Shown piece by piece: positions 22,476 through 34,367 of a DNA stretch of 64,000 bases. Made by a program: the position numbers and the translations under genes. Origin of the DNA: Liolophura sinensis (taxonomy: Eukaryota > Mollusca > Polyplacophora > Chitonida > Chitonidae); NCBI RefSeq assembly GCF_032854445.1, contig NC_088306.1, positions 27,811,764-27,875,763 on the forward strand, written 5' to 3'. Positions within the stretch are counted from its first letter, which is position 1. Each line of letters begins with the position of its first letter. The notes under the pieces are model-generated. The model saw only the letters and a program-made list of their open reading frames with translations, was not told the DNA's origin and made no database searches.

Positions 22476-24167
22476 GAAACCGCAACACTTGGATCCCTAT
22501 TTTTACGTCAATGCTGAGGAAAATAAAAACTTGCTTATTTTAATTCTGTCACCAAGGATGTAATAATTGTACCGGCGTTTATTTGTAAGTAGTTCTGTCC
22601 ATCCTACTGTCAGCAAAATTAAGTAAAATTCAAATAAATAAAATTTAGAGAAAAGTTATGCAGGGATTCGGGTGAAATTTTGCTCGCAGATTAGCCTTTG
22701 GTTGGGCTGAAAATCGATGTATTAAATTTAGAGTTAATATCCTCTCCGACACAAACTCTCGTGACCTACATCTGATTCAGCTCTCGGCCTTTCGAGTTCT
22801 GTATTTGATTCAAAAGAGCCTTTCCTGAAAGTCGGGCAAAGATCCTAGTATTGAGAATCAGTCAACATTCAGTAAACAAATATATTCAGTTTGCAATTTT
22901 TTCAGGTATGACAACTGTTGTGTGCGCGCAACTTAAACGCGCAATTGGGACTCGGGTCCAAGCTGGATTGGCAATTGTTCGTTGGCAGTACATGAGTATA
23001 TATGACGTCATCGCAAAGGCGGGAATGAACAACAACTGTGGTCCGAAATACCCTATATGATCTAAAATTTTAACCTAATATACATGCAATCTTAAAGGTC
23101 AATAAATATCCAAAAATGGTATTTGTGGCGCTTATTCTTTTATTTTTTGCTAGTGAAATGTTATCCTAATTTCCAAACTAACCTTAAAAGATTTTTCTAA
23201 TATCAAATGTACCCTCGGAAGAGATTTGAAGCACTCAGTTATGATCGAAATTTTAGGTCATCTGTACTACTTCAATGGTGAAAGGTCTTTCTCTGCTGGT
23301 TTGTACCAGCTAATCCTTAATTAACTAGCTGTTTAACGACCCATATAGACGACTGAAACAATTTCCACCTTTATTTCCCGGATTAAGACCTGTATTGTGC
23401 CAAACTTGATAGTGGCAGGTTAACAGTGATAGTGTGCTTACAACGGCTTTTGTCCAGTCTGAAGCGATACCCTGGGCAATTGAAACGCCGCCATTTACTC
23501 GCCTGCATCCGCGTCAATGCCGCGCAAACCTCTCATTACACCAGACGGCAGAGGCTATTTTACGTGGAAGCGACCAGCCTAAGTGATACGACGGCGGAAT
23601 GTGACCGCAGAGAATCGCTGATGTGTAAATATTTAACATTAACTGAAGGGTTAAGAGTTTCGGTTTAACCTTCTCTATATACCCCAATCTCGCGCTAAAG
23701 TCATGTCTCATGTATAGTAGATCCTCGTACTGACAACTGTGGAATTTTTTTTTTACATAGATTGTGAAACTTAATTCACCACCGCTTCAAAGTAATTTCA
23801 AATTTTGACTTAACTCCAAGATCGCTTCTTGATTCAGAGGCCAGGTGTCGTCGATCTTTTGTCTTTTCAAATCCAAATTCCAATACTACAAGGGGTTAGA
23901 CTATACAGCATTTCCTAAAGCAAATTATTTCTTTTGCAGAACGTTAACAAAGGATAAGTCAGTCAGTCAGACAATCAATAAATCAACCAACCAGTGAGTC
24001 AATCAATCTCTGGACCTACGACAAATTTAAACAATGCATCTTTTCCTGAAAAAAATTATCCATAGTTCCAGATTTTTAAAAAAGGATAGATCAATAAATC
24101 AATCAATCAACGATTATTTCAGGATCATACATTGTCGGTGTTCTTCATCTAAAACGTTACTTGGTCT
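22476..24167. other. No gene seen
   Basis: Open frames at 22851-23060 and 23426-23668 (plus) are GC-richer than the background but lack recognisable products and clear exon borders. TGACGTCA lies at 23003-23010. Short TCAATCAATCA-type simple sequence lies near 23960-24120. Confidence 0.45.
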
Positions 24168-24292
24168 GTCACCAACCTGCGGATGATCGTTAGTTTCCCC
24201 CGGGCTGCTCTATCCGCTTTCCTCCCACCATAATGCTGGCCGATGTCGTATAAGTGAAATATTCTTGAGTAAAGCGTAAAACACCAATCAAA

Positions 24293-24331
<39 letters not shown>

Positions 24332-24335
24332 ATAT
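24168..24335 (+). mobile_element. SINE family 1, head-truncated
   Basis: It begins in the body at CACCAACCTGCGGATGATCG and runs through the tail core TTGAGTAAAGCGTAAAACAC to a long AAATA array. Confidence 0.88.
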
Positions 24336-24395
24336 TAATGTGACGTTAATTTACAGGTGTTTTCTTAAACACCACCCTTTTGGTTCTAGTGACGT

Positions 24396-24516
24396 ATAGA
24401 TGGTTTGTAAAGCGGCCATATTTGAGGTAAGTTTGTGTATCGCCCACTGAGTGTCTATTAGAGGTGTCATAAGCTCACACTTACCTCAAAGATGGCTACC
24501 ATTCCGAACCATCTAT
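24396..24516. repeat. Foldback element with about 42-bp inverted arms
   Basis: The left arm starts ATAGATGGTTTGTAAAGCGG CCATATTTGAGGTAAGT. The right arm ends with its imperfect complement (ACTTACCTCAAAGATGGC through AACCATCTAT). The loop is about 37 nt, and there is no coding capacity. Confidence 0.75.
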
Positions 24517-24697
24517 TGTTGATATGCCAATCAGGTAATAATTTATTCAGCCCATCATGCATGCTGCCAATCAGTTGGTGAATCCACCTTTCCTCGCCAT
24601 CTCATCTCTTAACTAATCAGTGTTGAAAATGACCACACAGCAGATCAATACACAAAATAGCTATGATGATTTTGAACATGTGTAAGACTTTTCCTGG

Positions 24698-24930
24698 GCC
24701 TCCATGGCCTATGGATTATAGCATGCTTGCACAGCACAATGGCCCAAAAGCACCCCCACTAATGCGACCGCTGTGAGTTCAAGTCCAGCTCATGGTGGCT
24801 TCCTCTCCAATCATACATGTACGTATGACGGTCTGCCAATAACATGTGGATCATCGTGGGTTTCCGCCACCATAATGCTGGCCACCGTCGTCAAATATTC
24901 TTATTTAATACACCATTCAAATAAATAAAA
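24698..24930 (+). mobile_element. Diverged SINE family 1
   Basis: The head GGCCTCCATGGCCTATGG and the B-box-like GAGTTCAAGTCCAGC are present, with a shortened body and a degraded tail core. It lies tail-to-tail with the next, inverted copy. Confidence 0.8.
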
Positions 24931-24934
24931 TAAA

Positions 24935-25163
24935 TTTACTTATTTATATATTTGATTGGAGTTTTACACCTTACTCAAGAATATTTCACTTATATGATGG
25001 CCGCCAGCATTATCGTTGGAGGAAAATGGGCAGACCTTCCCACGTGCGACCAGAGAAGAAGCCAGGATGAGCTGGACTTGAACTCACAGCAACCGCATTG
25101 GTAAAGGCTCTTGGGTCATTACGCTGCGATAGCGCGCTAACCAACTGAGCCACGGAGGCCCCA
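24935..25163 (-). mobile_element. SINE family 1 with tRNA-like head
   Basis: On the minus strand it reads from GGCCTCCGTGGCTCAGTTGG TTAGCGCGCTATCGCAGCG through the B-box-like region to the AAATA tail. Part of the central body is deleted. With the preceding copy it forms a long imperfect inverted pair. Confidence 0.85.
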
Positions 25164-25288
25164 ATACAATAAATAAGACTGTCCTAAAGAAATCCTCTTA
25201 AAACTCAAAGGTTGCTCTACTTGTAACTTAATACATTATCGGCCATATTTTATCAACTAGCGGGATACTTCAATACAAGCTTCATACA

Positions 25289-25753
25289 ATGAACCTTCCA
25301 GATCTTCAGATGTCTTTTACCGGTGAGTTCGATCTTTGTCCGGTTTCGTCAAGATCAATGAACCTTCCAGATCTTCAGATGTCTTTTACAGGTGAGTTCG
25401 ATCTTTGTCCGGTTTCGTCAAGATCAATGAACCTTCCAGATCTTCAGATATCTTTTACCGGTGAGTTTGATCTTTGTCCGGTTTCGTCAAGATCGATGAA
25501 CCTTCCAGATCTTCAGATGTCTTTTACAGGAGAGTTCGATCTTTGTCCGGTTTCGTCAAGATCAATGAACCTTCCAGATCTTCAGATGTCTTTTACCGGT
25601 GAGTTCGATCTTTGTCCGGTTTCGTCAAGATCAATGAACCTTCCAGATCTTCAGATATCTTTTACAGGTGAGTTTGATCTTTGTCCGGTTTCTTCGGAGG
25701 ACGTTAAACACCACTCCAACAGTGTAGGAGGATTTGTCAAAACACTGACTTAG
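25289..25753 (+). CDS. Six-copy 69-bp repeat in an open frame; possible coding exon
   Basis: Six tandem 69-bp units (25289-25702) encode a 23-residue repeat beginning MNLPDLQMSFTGEFDLCP and continuing VSSRS, then a 17-residue unique end and a stop. The frame is also open upstream to about 25228. Between units I see five variable sites (ATG/ATA, ACC/ACA, GGT/GGA, TTC/TTT and TCA/TCG), and every one is a third position of this frame. Four of the five are synonymous. That is what coding selection would leave, although recent array homogenisation gives few sites to judge. Several units contain ACAGGTGAGT, a consensus splice donor. There are no signal peptide and no known domain. It could equally be a young minisatellite with a lucky frame. 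Confidence 0.35.
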   Translation: MNLPDLQMSFTGEFDLCPVSSRSMNLPDLQMSFTGEFDLCPVSSRSMNLPDLQISFTGEFDLCPVSSRSMNLPDLQMSFTGEFDLCPVSSRSMNLPDLQMSFTGEFDLCPVSSRSMNLPDLQISFTGEFDLCPVSSEDVKHHSNSVGGFVKTLT

Positions 25754-26397
25754 GTACAATTCCGCAAAGGAGAAACGCGAAAATCTCTGAAAAACATTTC
25801 CACTACCCAGATAATACACTGAGTTAGAAGTGAAATTTGTTACCTTTACTATAACTACATCTGGAGACAATTTTTTTGCTTTTTCCTCGGAGCTTTGGCA
25901 AGCCTTGCAAAAAGGCAAAGTTAATGACCTTCAACGAACCTTAAATCTAGCATTAACATTTCTTGTTGAAAATAGGATTTCTAGATCTCTGTGTCAAGTG
26001 ACCGAAACGATCCGCAAATTTTGGAAGATTCGAAATACGGTCCCATGATACGTCCAAAGGTATGTGTCCGCAACAAGGGGTGTCATACCGAAAGTAGTCG
26101 CCATTTTATGTATACCGTCTGAATTATGTCTTAATTTTGTATTGCGGGAAATCAAACAAGCTGAATCCAGTTTTTCAGGGGTCGGGGCAAATTTCGAGGA
26201 TTTCATGTTGCCAAGATCAAGAAATCTCGTTTTATGCAACAAATATGTCAGCGTGCGCTGGAAATCAGACTGTACAAACGGCTCCACGCGCCTCGTTCAC
26301 CGTTTACTGTCACCAAGGCTCCAAGCTCAGTGAGATCTGCGGAATTTGGAAAATCTCTGATCAAGGCTATGCTTGAACCGATACCTCGTGTACCTTA
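25754..26397. other. No gene seen
   Basis: Overlapping open frames on both strands (25631-25918 minus, 25830-26048 plus, 26064-26333 plus) have no recognisable product. Confidence 0.45.
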
Positions 26398-26835
26398 AGG
26401 CTAGGGGAATGTATATTCTTCGTGTTGAATTAAATGGCCACGTTGGGTGTACGGACAGTTGCAATGGAAGCCCAACTCGGATAGCGTGTTGAATTAGATG
26501 GCCACGTTGGGTGTACGGACTGTTGCAAAGGAAGCGCAACTCGAATACATACTTTATCGACAACTTATATTCTAGCATGGTACACGATTTAAATACTGAT
26601 TTCACTCAGTCGCCAAGAACATACCTTGCGTCTTTCCAACATCATTGAAAAATGTGGCTGCTTTTCTTTGCATGATTTCTTCCTAATTTCATACTTTATA
26701 TACTTTTTAACTTCTTTGGTAGTTTGTGTTAAACGAGGTTTTGGGAATTGGCCTTACGATTATTGACCTGGAACGTCCGTCTCAGTTGACAGCTGGTATA
26801 CGAATGTCTGTTTCGACGCATGGATTCCAGCGTTT
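26398..26835 (-). repeat. Dispersed repeat R2, copy 2, with internal 64-bp duplication
   Basis: It carries the R2 blocks in reverse complement (GATTTCACTCAGTCGCC, GACCTGGAACGTCCGTCTC). 26421-26548 is a two-unit tandem duplication of 64 bp starting CGTGTTGAATTAAATGGCC, which is absent from the other copies. Confidence 0.8.
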
Positions 26836-26964
26836 TGGAATCGTTCACTTGATACAAGTGAGTCGTTTCTCTACTGATAAAGCTATCAAAGGTATCAAAT
26901 GTAATTCAAAAATTTCGTCATAGAGAGTGAAGCCAGAACAGCGACGACAGTGTAATATTGCAAA

Positions 26965-27070
26965 ATGGTCACACTTAACCGCTGAAATACAGCCGATTGG
27001 GATTTACATCAGTTAAGGTTTTATTCTAACTGTTCATGTAAATTTTTAGATAGTAGCAAATTACACGGCC
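26965..27070 (-). repeat. Dispersed repeat R3 (opposite end)
   Basis: The block CACTTAACCGCTGAAATACAG ... TTCTAACTGTTCATGTAAAT recurs at 21338-21450, 47195-47300 and 63295-63395. In reverse complement it precedes the plus-strand R3 sequence at 39815-39935. Confidence 0.6.
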
Positions 27071-27659
27071 CCTGGCACCATGGCTTTATAAGCAGAATTT
27101 GCTGAAATAATGTTGATTGCAATTTATTAGACCTCACTGGTCCAGAATTACACAAAAATGAGGAGTTGTAATCACATCTGACAGACATAAGGCGCGCGAT
27201 CAAGATCCGTTATCATCGCAACGATTCCGTGTAACGTCTATCTGTGATGGATCCGTGTGGTATTGGTAACGCATAGCACATAACCACGAGGGACCGTGTG
27301 CAGCTAAGGTCATCTCCATTTACATGGTAACTGCCTTGTGGCTGTCACTGAGGACCAAGCAGAAAACATCGGAGATATCGTCTGAATCTCATGGGACAGG
27401 GCCATGCCATCACGCCATGACAAGATACTCGCATTGGATTTATACTCGGTCGAAAGAAGAGAAACTGGAGTCATATTTAGGTTGATGAACTATATCCGAT
27501 GTTGGTATTCGCGAGAAGCATTTCACTCCAAGAAAGACAGGAATTGTTTCCATAACAATTGGCGTAAATATGACGGTAACTGATGGCGTAGATTCTATAA
27601 TGTATTGATGGCAACTCTATGCAGGTTAAGAGCTTCAGCGCATCTCCAGATAATAAAAT

Positions 27660-27790
27660 CAAATTTCCTTTCGGTTACGTGTGACCGTTTGTCAGCTACC
27701 ATACTGTCGTCGCTGCTCTGGGTTTGCTCTCTACACTATATGTCTTACACAATACCGTGTTGTTGCTGTTCGATATCTTAAGGTTTATAC
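27660..27790 (+). repeat. Dispersed repeat R3
   Basis: CGTGTGACCGTTTGTCAGCT and CTGCTCTGGGTTTGCTCTCT match the 15.5-kb and 39.9-kb copies. No gene is seen between 27070 and 27660. Confidence 0.6.
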
Positions 27791-27914
27791 CTGCGTTGAC
27801 TTTACAAATCGAGTCGGTGGAAACTGTTCTTACAGATCTTACAGTATTCAAACATTCATACGCGTTTTTCGCTTTATATATTACTTTTTCGAGTTGTCGA
27901 CTCGGGCGTCCAGT

Positions 27915-28290
27915 CGAAACAGACATTCGTATACTAGCCGTCAACCAAGATTGACGTTCCGGGTGAATAATCGCAAGACCAATTCCCCAAACGACGTTTA
28001 ACACTAATAATACCAAAGGAAAAGTATATAAAGTACGAAAACAGAACGGAATCATACAAACACTTTTCAATGATGTAGGAAAGACGCAAGGTACATGTAT
28101 GTTCCAGGCGACTGAGTAAAATAAGTATTCAAACCGTGTATCATGCTAGAATATAAGTTGTCGATAATAAAATATGTATCTAGTTACGCTTTGATTGCAA
28201 CTGTTCGTATATCCAACGGGACGATCTAATTCAAAACGATGACCATATAGCCCCTAACCACGGGTTGAGCGAAAGTAGACACCATCATGA
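27915..28290 (+). repeat. Dispersed repeat R2, copy 3
   Basis: The blocks GACGTTCCGGGTGAATAATCG, AGGCGACTGAGTAAAATAAG, AAGTTGTCGATAATAAAATA and GACGATCTAATTCA are present in R2 order. It lies about 1.1 kb from the inverted copy 2. The sequence 28291-29196 that follows shows no gene. Confidence 0.8.
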
Positions 28291-29196
28291 AGCAGAGCAC
28301 CAGAGATTCTGAACGCTCTGTCCATAATTACTTACAAAGCAGTTGTACTCTTTGTAAATCTAAGAAACTTGGAATGAAGGCATTTGATGGAATAAACTTG
28401 ACACATTAGTTTTTGCAGTAATAACTTGTGACGCTTATTGAAACCGTCACACAACACGCAGGATCTAACAAATGCTACAAGGCGAGATATGTACACACCA
28501 TATGCAGAGCCCCTTCGGTATAATGCTGTCCAAGTAAGGATAATTTACATTGTCAAAATTGAAACTATCCCTCTTATTGTAAAGTCTGCGAGAGAGGAAA
28601 CCGTTTTGCTTTATGTTTATGCTTTCCTTTAAATCCAGCGAGGGTGGGTAAATATCTTTCACAACCTTTGCTATATATGGGTTGTTTAAAGCTAGCAGAT
28701 CATCAATATACCGTGTAGTTGATGAAAAAGATTGGGCTTAGTAAGGATTATTTCTTAATTATTTCTACATATAGTTGTATTCATATGAGAACAGGTATAT
28801 GTCGGCCAAAAGGTGGGGCACAATTCGTACCCACTTTCGGAACACCTATACCCTAAGGTCGAGATTAGGAAAAACGGCACAATGTTTTGGCCAGGTAGTT
28901 TAATCAGGAACATTTTTTTTAATCTCGACTCTCCAGTTCTCGCCAGTTCTCGATCCGCGTTTTTTTAACGTTACGCAAGCTATATTTTTAGAATTCTTTT
29001 TTCGAAAATCCTGTGCTTCTGGTGATATCGGTGGCTACGAGCAGTCAGTGGTCGACAGGGCTCTTTTGGCGGTTCAGGTGGTCGAACATGATTTTCCTGG
29101 GAAAACACTTACTACGTTGGGCTCGTTCGGCCTATGAAATTCTGAGACTGATGCGTTGAAAAAAATCATCTAATGCTGATGGTGTACTCCAGGCAC

Positions 29197-29444
29197 CGTT
29201 TTACGCCGTACTCAAGAATATTTCACTTATACGACGGCGGCCAGCATCATGGTGGGAGAAAACGGGCAGAGCGCAGGGGAAAGCCATGACCATCCGCAGG
29301 TTTCTCGCAGACCTTCCCACGTACAGCGGGAGAGAAAGCGGGCATGGGCTGGACTTGAACTCATAGCGGCTGCAATGGTGGGATCTTCAGGGGTCATTAC
29401 GCCGTGCTGGTGTGCTACCCACCTCGGCAACCTAGTCTCCCTCC
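29197..29444 (-). mobile_element. SINE family 1, nearly full length, tail lost
   Basis: It starts directly at the core (CCGTTTTACGCCGTACTCAAG) without the AAATA array and reaches the head region near 29430, which has become a poly-C run (29443-29456). A plus-strand tail fragment (CTCGAGTACAGCGTGAAACA) lies at 29479-29525. Confidence 0.8.
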
Positions 29445-29885
29445 CCCCCCCCCCCCGTATATAATTGATATTATAAATGACATACTCTCGAGTACAGCGT
29501 GAAACACCAATGAATCAAACCAAATCCTTCAAACTTTTTCTGCTGATTTGTTCGTAAAGGAACAATGGACAGCGGATAAAACATTATACATAATATGTGA
29601 CGTACAAAATGTAAGAATTGTTTTAACGAAGTAAACACGAAACATGAGATATAAATAATTTATTTAGCTGTCCACTTTCAGTAATACACAAATTTGGTTC
29701 ATTCGACAGAAAAGCAGAACAAAATAGCAGTTTCATGTATGCCGCTTTTACATGTTTTCACATATATTCATTACAAGGAAAATAAACATTTCGGCAAAAG
29801 ATGGGTGAAATGTAGAATGTTATGAATGCGACGTATTTGCAATATTGTTACCGTATATGGTGTTGTTTTTCCACGTTAACTCAAA

Positions 29886-30450
29886 GGGAATATATATGTG
29901 CCAACATATAGTAAATCATGGCCTTGTTTTTCCATGATGACTCAAAAGGAACACATCACAATATAGAAAAGCCTGGCCTTGTTTTTTCCATGCTGACCCA
30001 GAAGAAATATACCACAATGTGGAAAAGCCCCGCCTTATTTTTATATGCTGACACAGAAGGAATATACCACAATATGGAAAAGCCCGGCCTTGTTTTTCTA
30101 TGCTGACCCAGAAGGAATATATCACAGTATAGAAAAGCCTTGCCTTGTTTTTCCATGCTGACCCAGAAGAAATATACCACAATATAGAAAAGCCTGGACT
30201 TGTTTTTCCATGCTGACCCAGAAGTAATATACCACAGTATAGAAGAGTGTGGCCTTGTTTTGCCATGCTGACCCGGAAGGAATATACCACAGTATAGAAG
30301 AGTGTGGCTTTGTTTTGCCATGCTAATCCAGATGGGATATACCACAAAATATAAAATCTGCTCTTGTTTTTCCATGTAGATTTAAAGGGAATGTACCACA
30401 GTACGGAAAAAGCTGGCCCAGGAGAAATATATCAAAGTATAGAAAAGCAT
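29886..30450. repeat. 55-bp tandem repeat, about 10 copies
   Basis: The unit is built from GGCCTTGTTTTTCCATGCTG, ACCCAGAAGGAATATACCAC and AATATAGAAAAGCCT. The edges are degenerate. Open frames over it (139-143 codons, minus) switch frame from unit to unit because 55 is not divisible by three, so they are not genes. Confidence 0.93.
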
Positions 30451-31854
30451 GATGGTATTAGTGTTTGGTCTTGGGGATTATCTTGTGATTTTGACCTTAA
30501 GCAAAGAACTTTATACTGTACAGCCAGTTATTTTTTACAGCAGCTGTCACGACATTAAGCCCACATTCTCATAAAAGACAGATCACCTTAACGACTTATT
30601 AGAAGACGCATAACTACAGTGAACGCTTACAAAAACCTCTACTACACGACCATTTTGACCAGAGTTTTCTGGACAATGATACTATTGGTGAAATCCGACA
30701 TTGGGAAATTTAGTATAGTGTTATACAACAGAATCGACTCTTAAAAATAACAAAACAATGCGCTCAATCGTTGACTGGACCAATTATTCTACCCCAGAAA
30801 AACAGACAGATATTACTGTTGGACAGCAATGGAAACAATATTATCATGGTAAAATGTACACCCCTTCCCAATAAAAAAAAAAGGAAAAGAGAGAAAATGT
30901 TTTGTTTTGTTTTTTTCGTTTTTAAGTCCGATTTCACTGGTGACTTCATCGAGAATACTGGGAAAATCTATCCAGCCATGAATTTCGCCAGTATCTTTTT
31001 CCGGGTGGGAATGCTTGTTTGCATCTGGAAAATAAAAATAAAATGAAATGTGAAACAATTCAGCACACAATTGTTAAATATGGTGTATAATTTACGAACC
31101 TTGAGTAATTTTTACAAGCTGTATCTCTTCTGAAAATCGACAATTCTCTCTCTGTGTTAGAAGACTAAGTTAATAAGAAACTAATATCACAATACAACTA
31201 CAACAAACACGAGATATCATGAACTCTAATTTGCTCTGCGCGCCATGACATGCGTTCTAGCGTTTTCCTACTCGATATCCAAATGTAAACAATTAGAAAA
31301 TTCATTCAGAAAGGGACACTTACGGACTTCACAAAAATGCCCATAAATGTAGTAAAACACGTAGTTTTTGGTTGTGACAAAGCAGTGTTTGCGTATTATT
31401 TAATCGTTCTATGAGCACACATACACCGTGAGGTGCAGTGTACAACAGGAAACACAACAAGAGGCTACGTAATTTAGGCCGCTTTGTTAAAGTTCGGGAG
31501 GTTTGACGTGCTTCCCCCATTCACTGGCCCGATCCTCCAAATATTAAAAGTGAAAAATTCGTGAATATTGCGTCAGAGCACAAATAAATAAATAAGCAAA
31601 TAAAGATAAATGAATAAATATTTTCCCAAAATTATCCAAAAAGCAAATAAAAAACAACAGATAAAGATTTTCTGTGTCAAAAAGTGCTTAAACCTCAATG
31701 CAAATTTCTTCGGAACAAATGTTGGAGGAATGCCAAGTGCCTGGATTAAAGTAATCTGATTATGCCCTTAGTTGAGCGAAAATGGTGTCATTTGACAAAG
31801 GGATGAAGTGAGGACATTTGGTTTTCTCTGCAATTAAGATCCATAGCAACGTTA
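30451..31854. other. No gene seen
   Basis: AT-rich sequence with an A-run near 30868-30880 and no recognisable exon. Confidence 0.45.
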
Positions 31855-32670
31855 TACGTCGATCATATCAAAATGCTGAGTCCTCGTAAAGCATTGTACT
31901 GGCTTCCCTAATGTTGTGTTGCCCCCTACATAATGTGACAATGACGAATTATGTATGCGTCGATCATATTACGAGGAGTTGAGTCCTCGTAAAGCATTGT
32001 ACTCGCTTCCCTAATGTTGTGTTGCCCCCTACATAATGTGACAATGACGAATTGTGTATACGTCGATCATATTACGAGGAGGTGAGCCCTCGTAAAGCAT
32101 TGTACTGGCTTCCCTAATGTTGTGTTGCCCCCTACATAATGTGACAATGACGAATTATGTATACGTCGATCATATTACGAGGAGGTGAGCCCTCGTAAAG
32201 CATTGTACTGGCTTCCCTAATGTTGTGTGGCCCCTATATAACATGGCAATGACGAATTATGTATACGTCGATCATATTACGAGGAGGTGAGTCCTCATAA
32301 AGCATTGTACTGGCTTCCCTAATGTTGTGTTGCCCCCTATATAATGTGTCAATGACGAATTATGTATACGTCGATCATATTACGAGGAGGTGAGTCCTCG
32401 TAAAGCATTGTACTCGCTTCCCTAATGTTGTGTGGCCCCTATATAATATGGCAATGACGAATTATGTATACGTCGATCATATTACGAGGAGGTGAGTCCT
32501 CATAAAGCATTGTACTGGCTTCCCTAATGTTGTGTGGCCCCCTATATAATGTGACAATGACGAATTATGTATACGTCGATCATATTACGAGGAGGTGAGT
32601 CCTCATAAAGCATTGTACTGGCTTCCCCTAATGTTGTGTGGCCCCCTATATAATGTGACAATGACGAATT
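31855..32670. repeat. 103-bp tandem repeat, about 8 copies, with hairpin
   Basis: The unit includes ACGTCGATCATATTACGAGG, GCATTGTACTGGCTTCCCTA, ATGTTGTGTTGCCCCCTA and AATGTGACAATGACGAATTA. Several units contain TTACGAGGA-GGTGAG-TCCTCGTAA, a 9-bp perfect stem with a 6-nt loop; other units carry TCCTCATAA or CCCTCGTAA and break a pair. No frame stays open. Confidence 0.93.
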
Positions 32671-33417
32671 ATGAGATCTTCCCACGCAACTCTCTAACTC
32701 TGTCTAATGATTTCCTCCTAATGTGGAAAATGCTACCTTAGATGTGACATTATAGGGGAGTCATTACATTTATTGCATATTTATAGTGTTGACTTTATAT
32801 CGAACGTGAACAAATAGAACAAAAAGTTCTAGTTTTGAAACGAAACCCAATGTTGAAGCAAAAATTCACTGTATTTGAAAAGAGTTCCACTTGACCAGAT
32901 ATGGAAAAAATGCATTTTTTAAAAACTGGTAAATTTTTCATTTAATTACTGCTCAGCTCGATTATTTAAAGCGTCCGATTTCATTTCAAATGTTCTTTTA
33001 TTTTAAAAACGGACATTTTACATTAAGAATTGTTGTAGTGAATGTCATGCCGAAAGCATCAAAGTCACAGTCACAGTGTACATGCATACACCAATATATA
33101 CATGACACATCTCCTTGGACTGTGTGTGAAACGCGAATATAACAAACATTATCAATTTTGAAGTCTTAGACCCGACTCGGTTAGATTCGCAGTCTCCTGC
33201 TTTTAAGAGTGACACTCTCACCCGTTGGCCATTGTATGCATTATTGTTAGAATATTCTGCAACAAAGCAACACACTTCTTGTCACATCGAAAATAGAATA
33301 GACACAGCTCATTATGCCACCCCCTGCTCCCCTTTCCCCAAAGGACTGCACTGCTACTATGGATGTATAGGTGACAAATTGGAAGAAAACTCCATTGTAG
33401 AAATGGGTAAATATAAG
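32671..33417. other. No gene seen
   Basis: AT-rich sequence with no exon-like segment recognised. Confidence 0.45.
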
Positions 33418-33592
33418 AGTGGAAAGGTTGGTCAGCAATCTGCGGATGGTCGCGGGTTTACCTCGGGCTCTGTCCGGGGTCCTCCCACCATAATGGTGGC
33501 CGCCGTCAAATGAGTGAAATATTGTTGAGTACGGCGTAAAACACCAATCAAATAAATAGATAAATAAATAAATAAATAAATAAATAAATACG
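33418..33592 (+). mobile_element. SINE family 1, head-truncated
   Basis: The body runs from GGTTGGTCAGCAATCTGCGG through TTGAGTACGGCGTAAAACAC to a long AAATA array. Confidence 0.88.
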
Positions 33593-33734
33593 ACCATACA
33601 ATCGCTGTTGCCATCAAGCCCTGAGGAATTGTGCATGGAGGCGGGTGATACTCGCGATCTACCTATAGCCATGGCTAAAACTTAACCTACACCTCATGCC
33701 TGCTAACGATTGAAAACGATCCGATAAAACATTC

Positions 33735-33962
33735 TTTATACCAGTCATCAATCAATAAGGACGTTCCGGGTCAATAATCGGAAGGCCAGTTCCCAAAACG
33801 ACATTTAACACAAACTACCAAAGAACTAAGAAAGTATATAAACAACGAAAATAGGACGGAATCATACAAATAGAAGGAGTCAGCAGTTTTCAGTGATGTA
33901 GAAAGACGCAAGGCGGCTGTGTGAAATCAGTATTCAAACCGTGTACAATGAGGGAATAAAAG
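33735..33962 (+). repeat. Dispersed repeat R2, copy 4 (truncated)
   Basis: It matches R2 from GACGTTCCGGGTCAATAATCG to CAAACCGTGTACAATG and then stops. It converges on inverted copy 5. Confidence 0.75.
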
Positions 33963-34367
33963 CGTCTTCACAGTTCCACCTTGCACACCCCCAAAAGCTC
34001 TGCTACTTTGCACTGTCAGTTTTCAAGGCCGCGCATTTCCGTGATTATATTTAACATTTGTGAGGACATTATGATAATAAAACGTCTAAAAGTGTTTGCA
34101 CGGCTTCAGCCCATTTAACATCTCGATTGATTGACGGTTCGCTGCGATAATATCACATCATTCCATGCAGCACAATTGTGTATACATGTATCCGACCCGG
34201 AATCATGGGAGAACTGAAGAGTCTATAGGACGTATATAGTGATATGAGAACAACAGCCAGGTGGAAGAAAATGAAGTGCAAGTAGCAAATGAGGCTTCTA
34301 AACCTTACAAACTTCGTGACTTTATCGGTAACTTATGTAGCCTACTAGCACGCTGCATGGGGTTAGT

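Noticed and set aside
29916-30375. Open frames of 139-143 codons on the minus strand
   Set aside because: They are shadows of the 55-bp array. The frame changes each unit and the product is low complexity.
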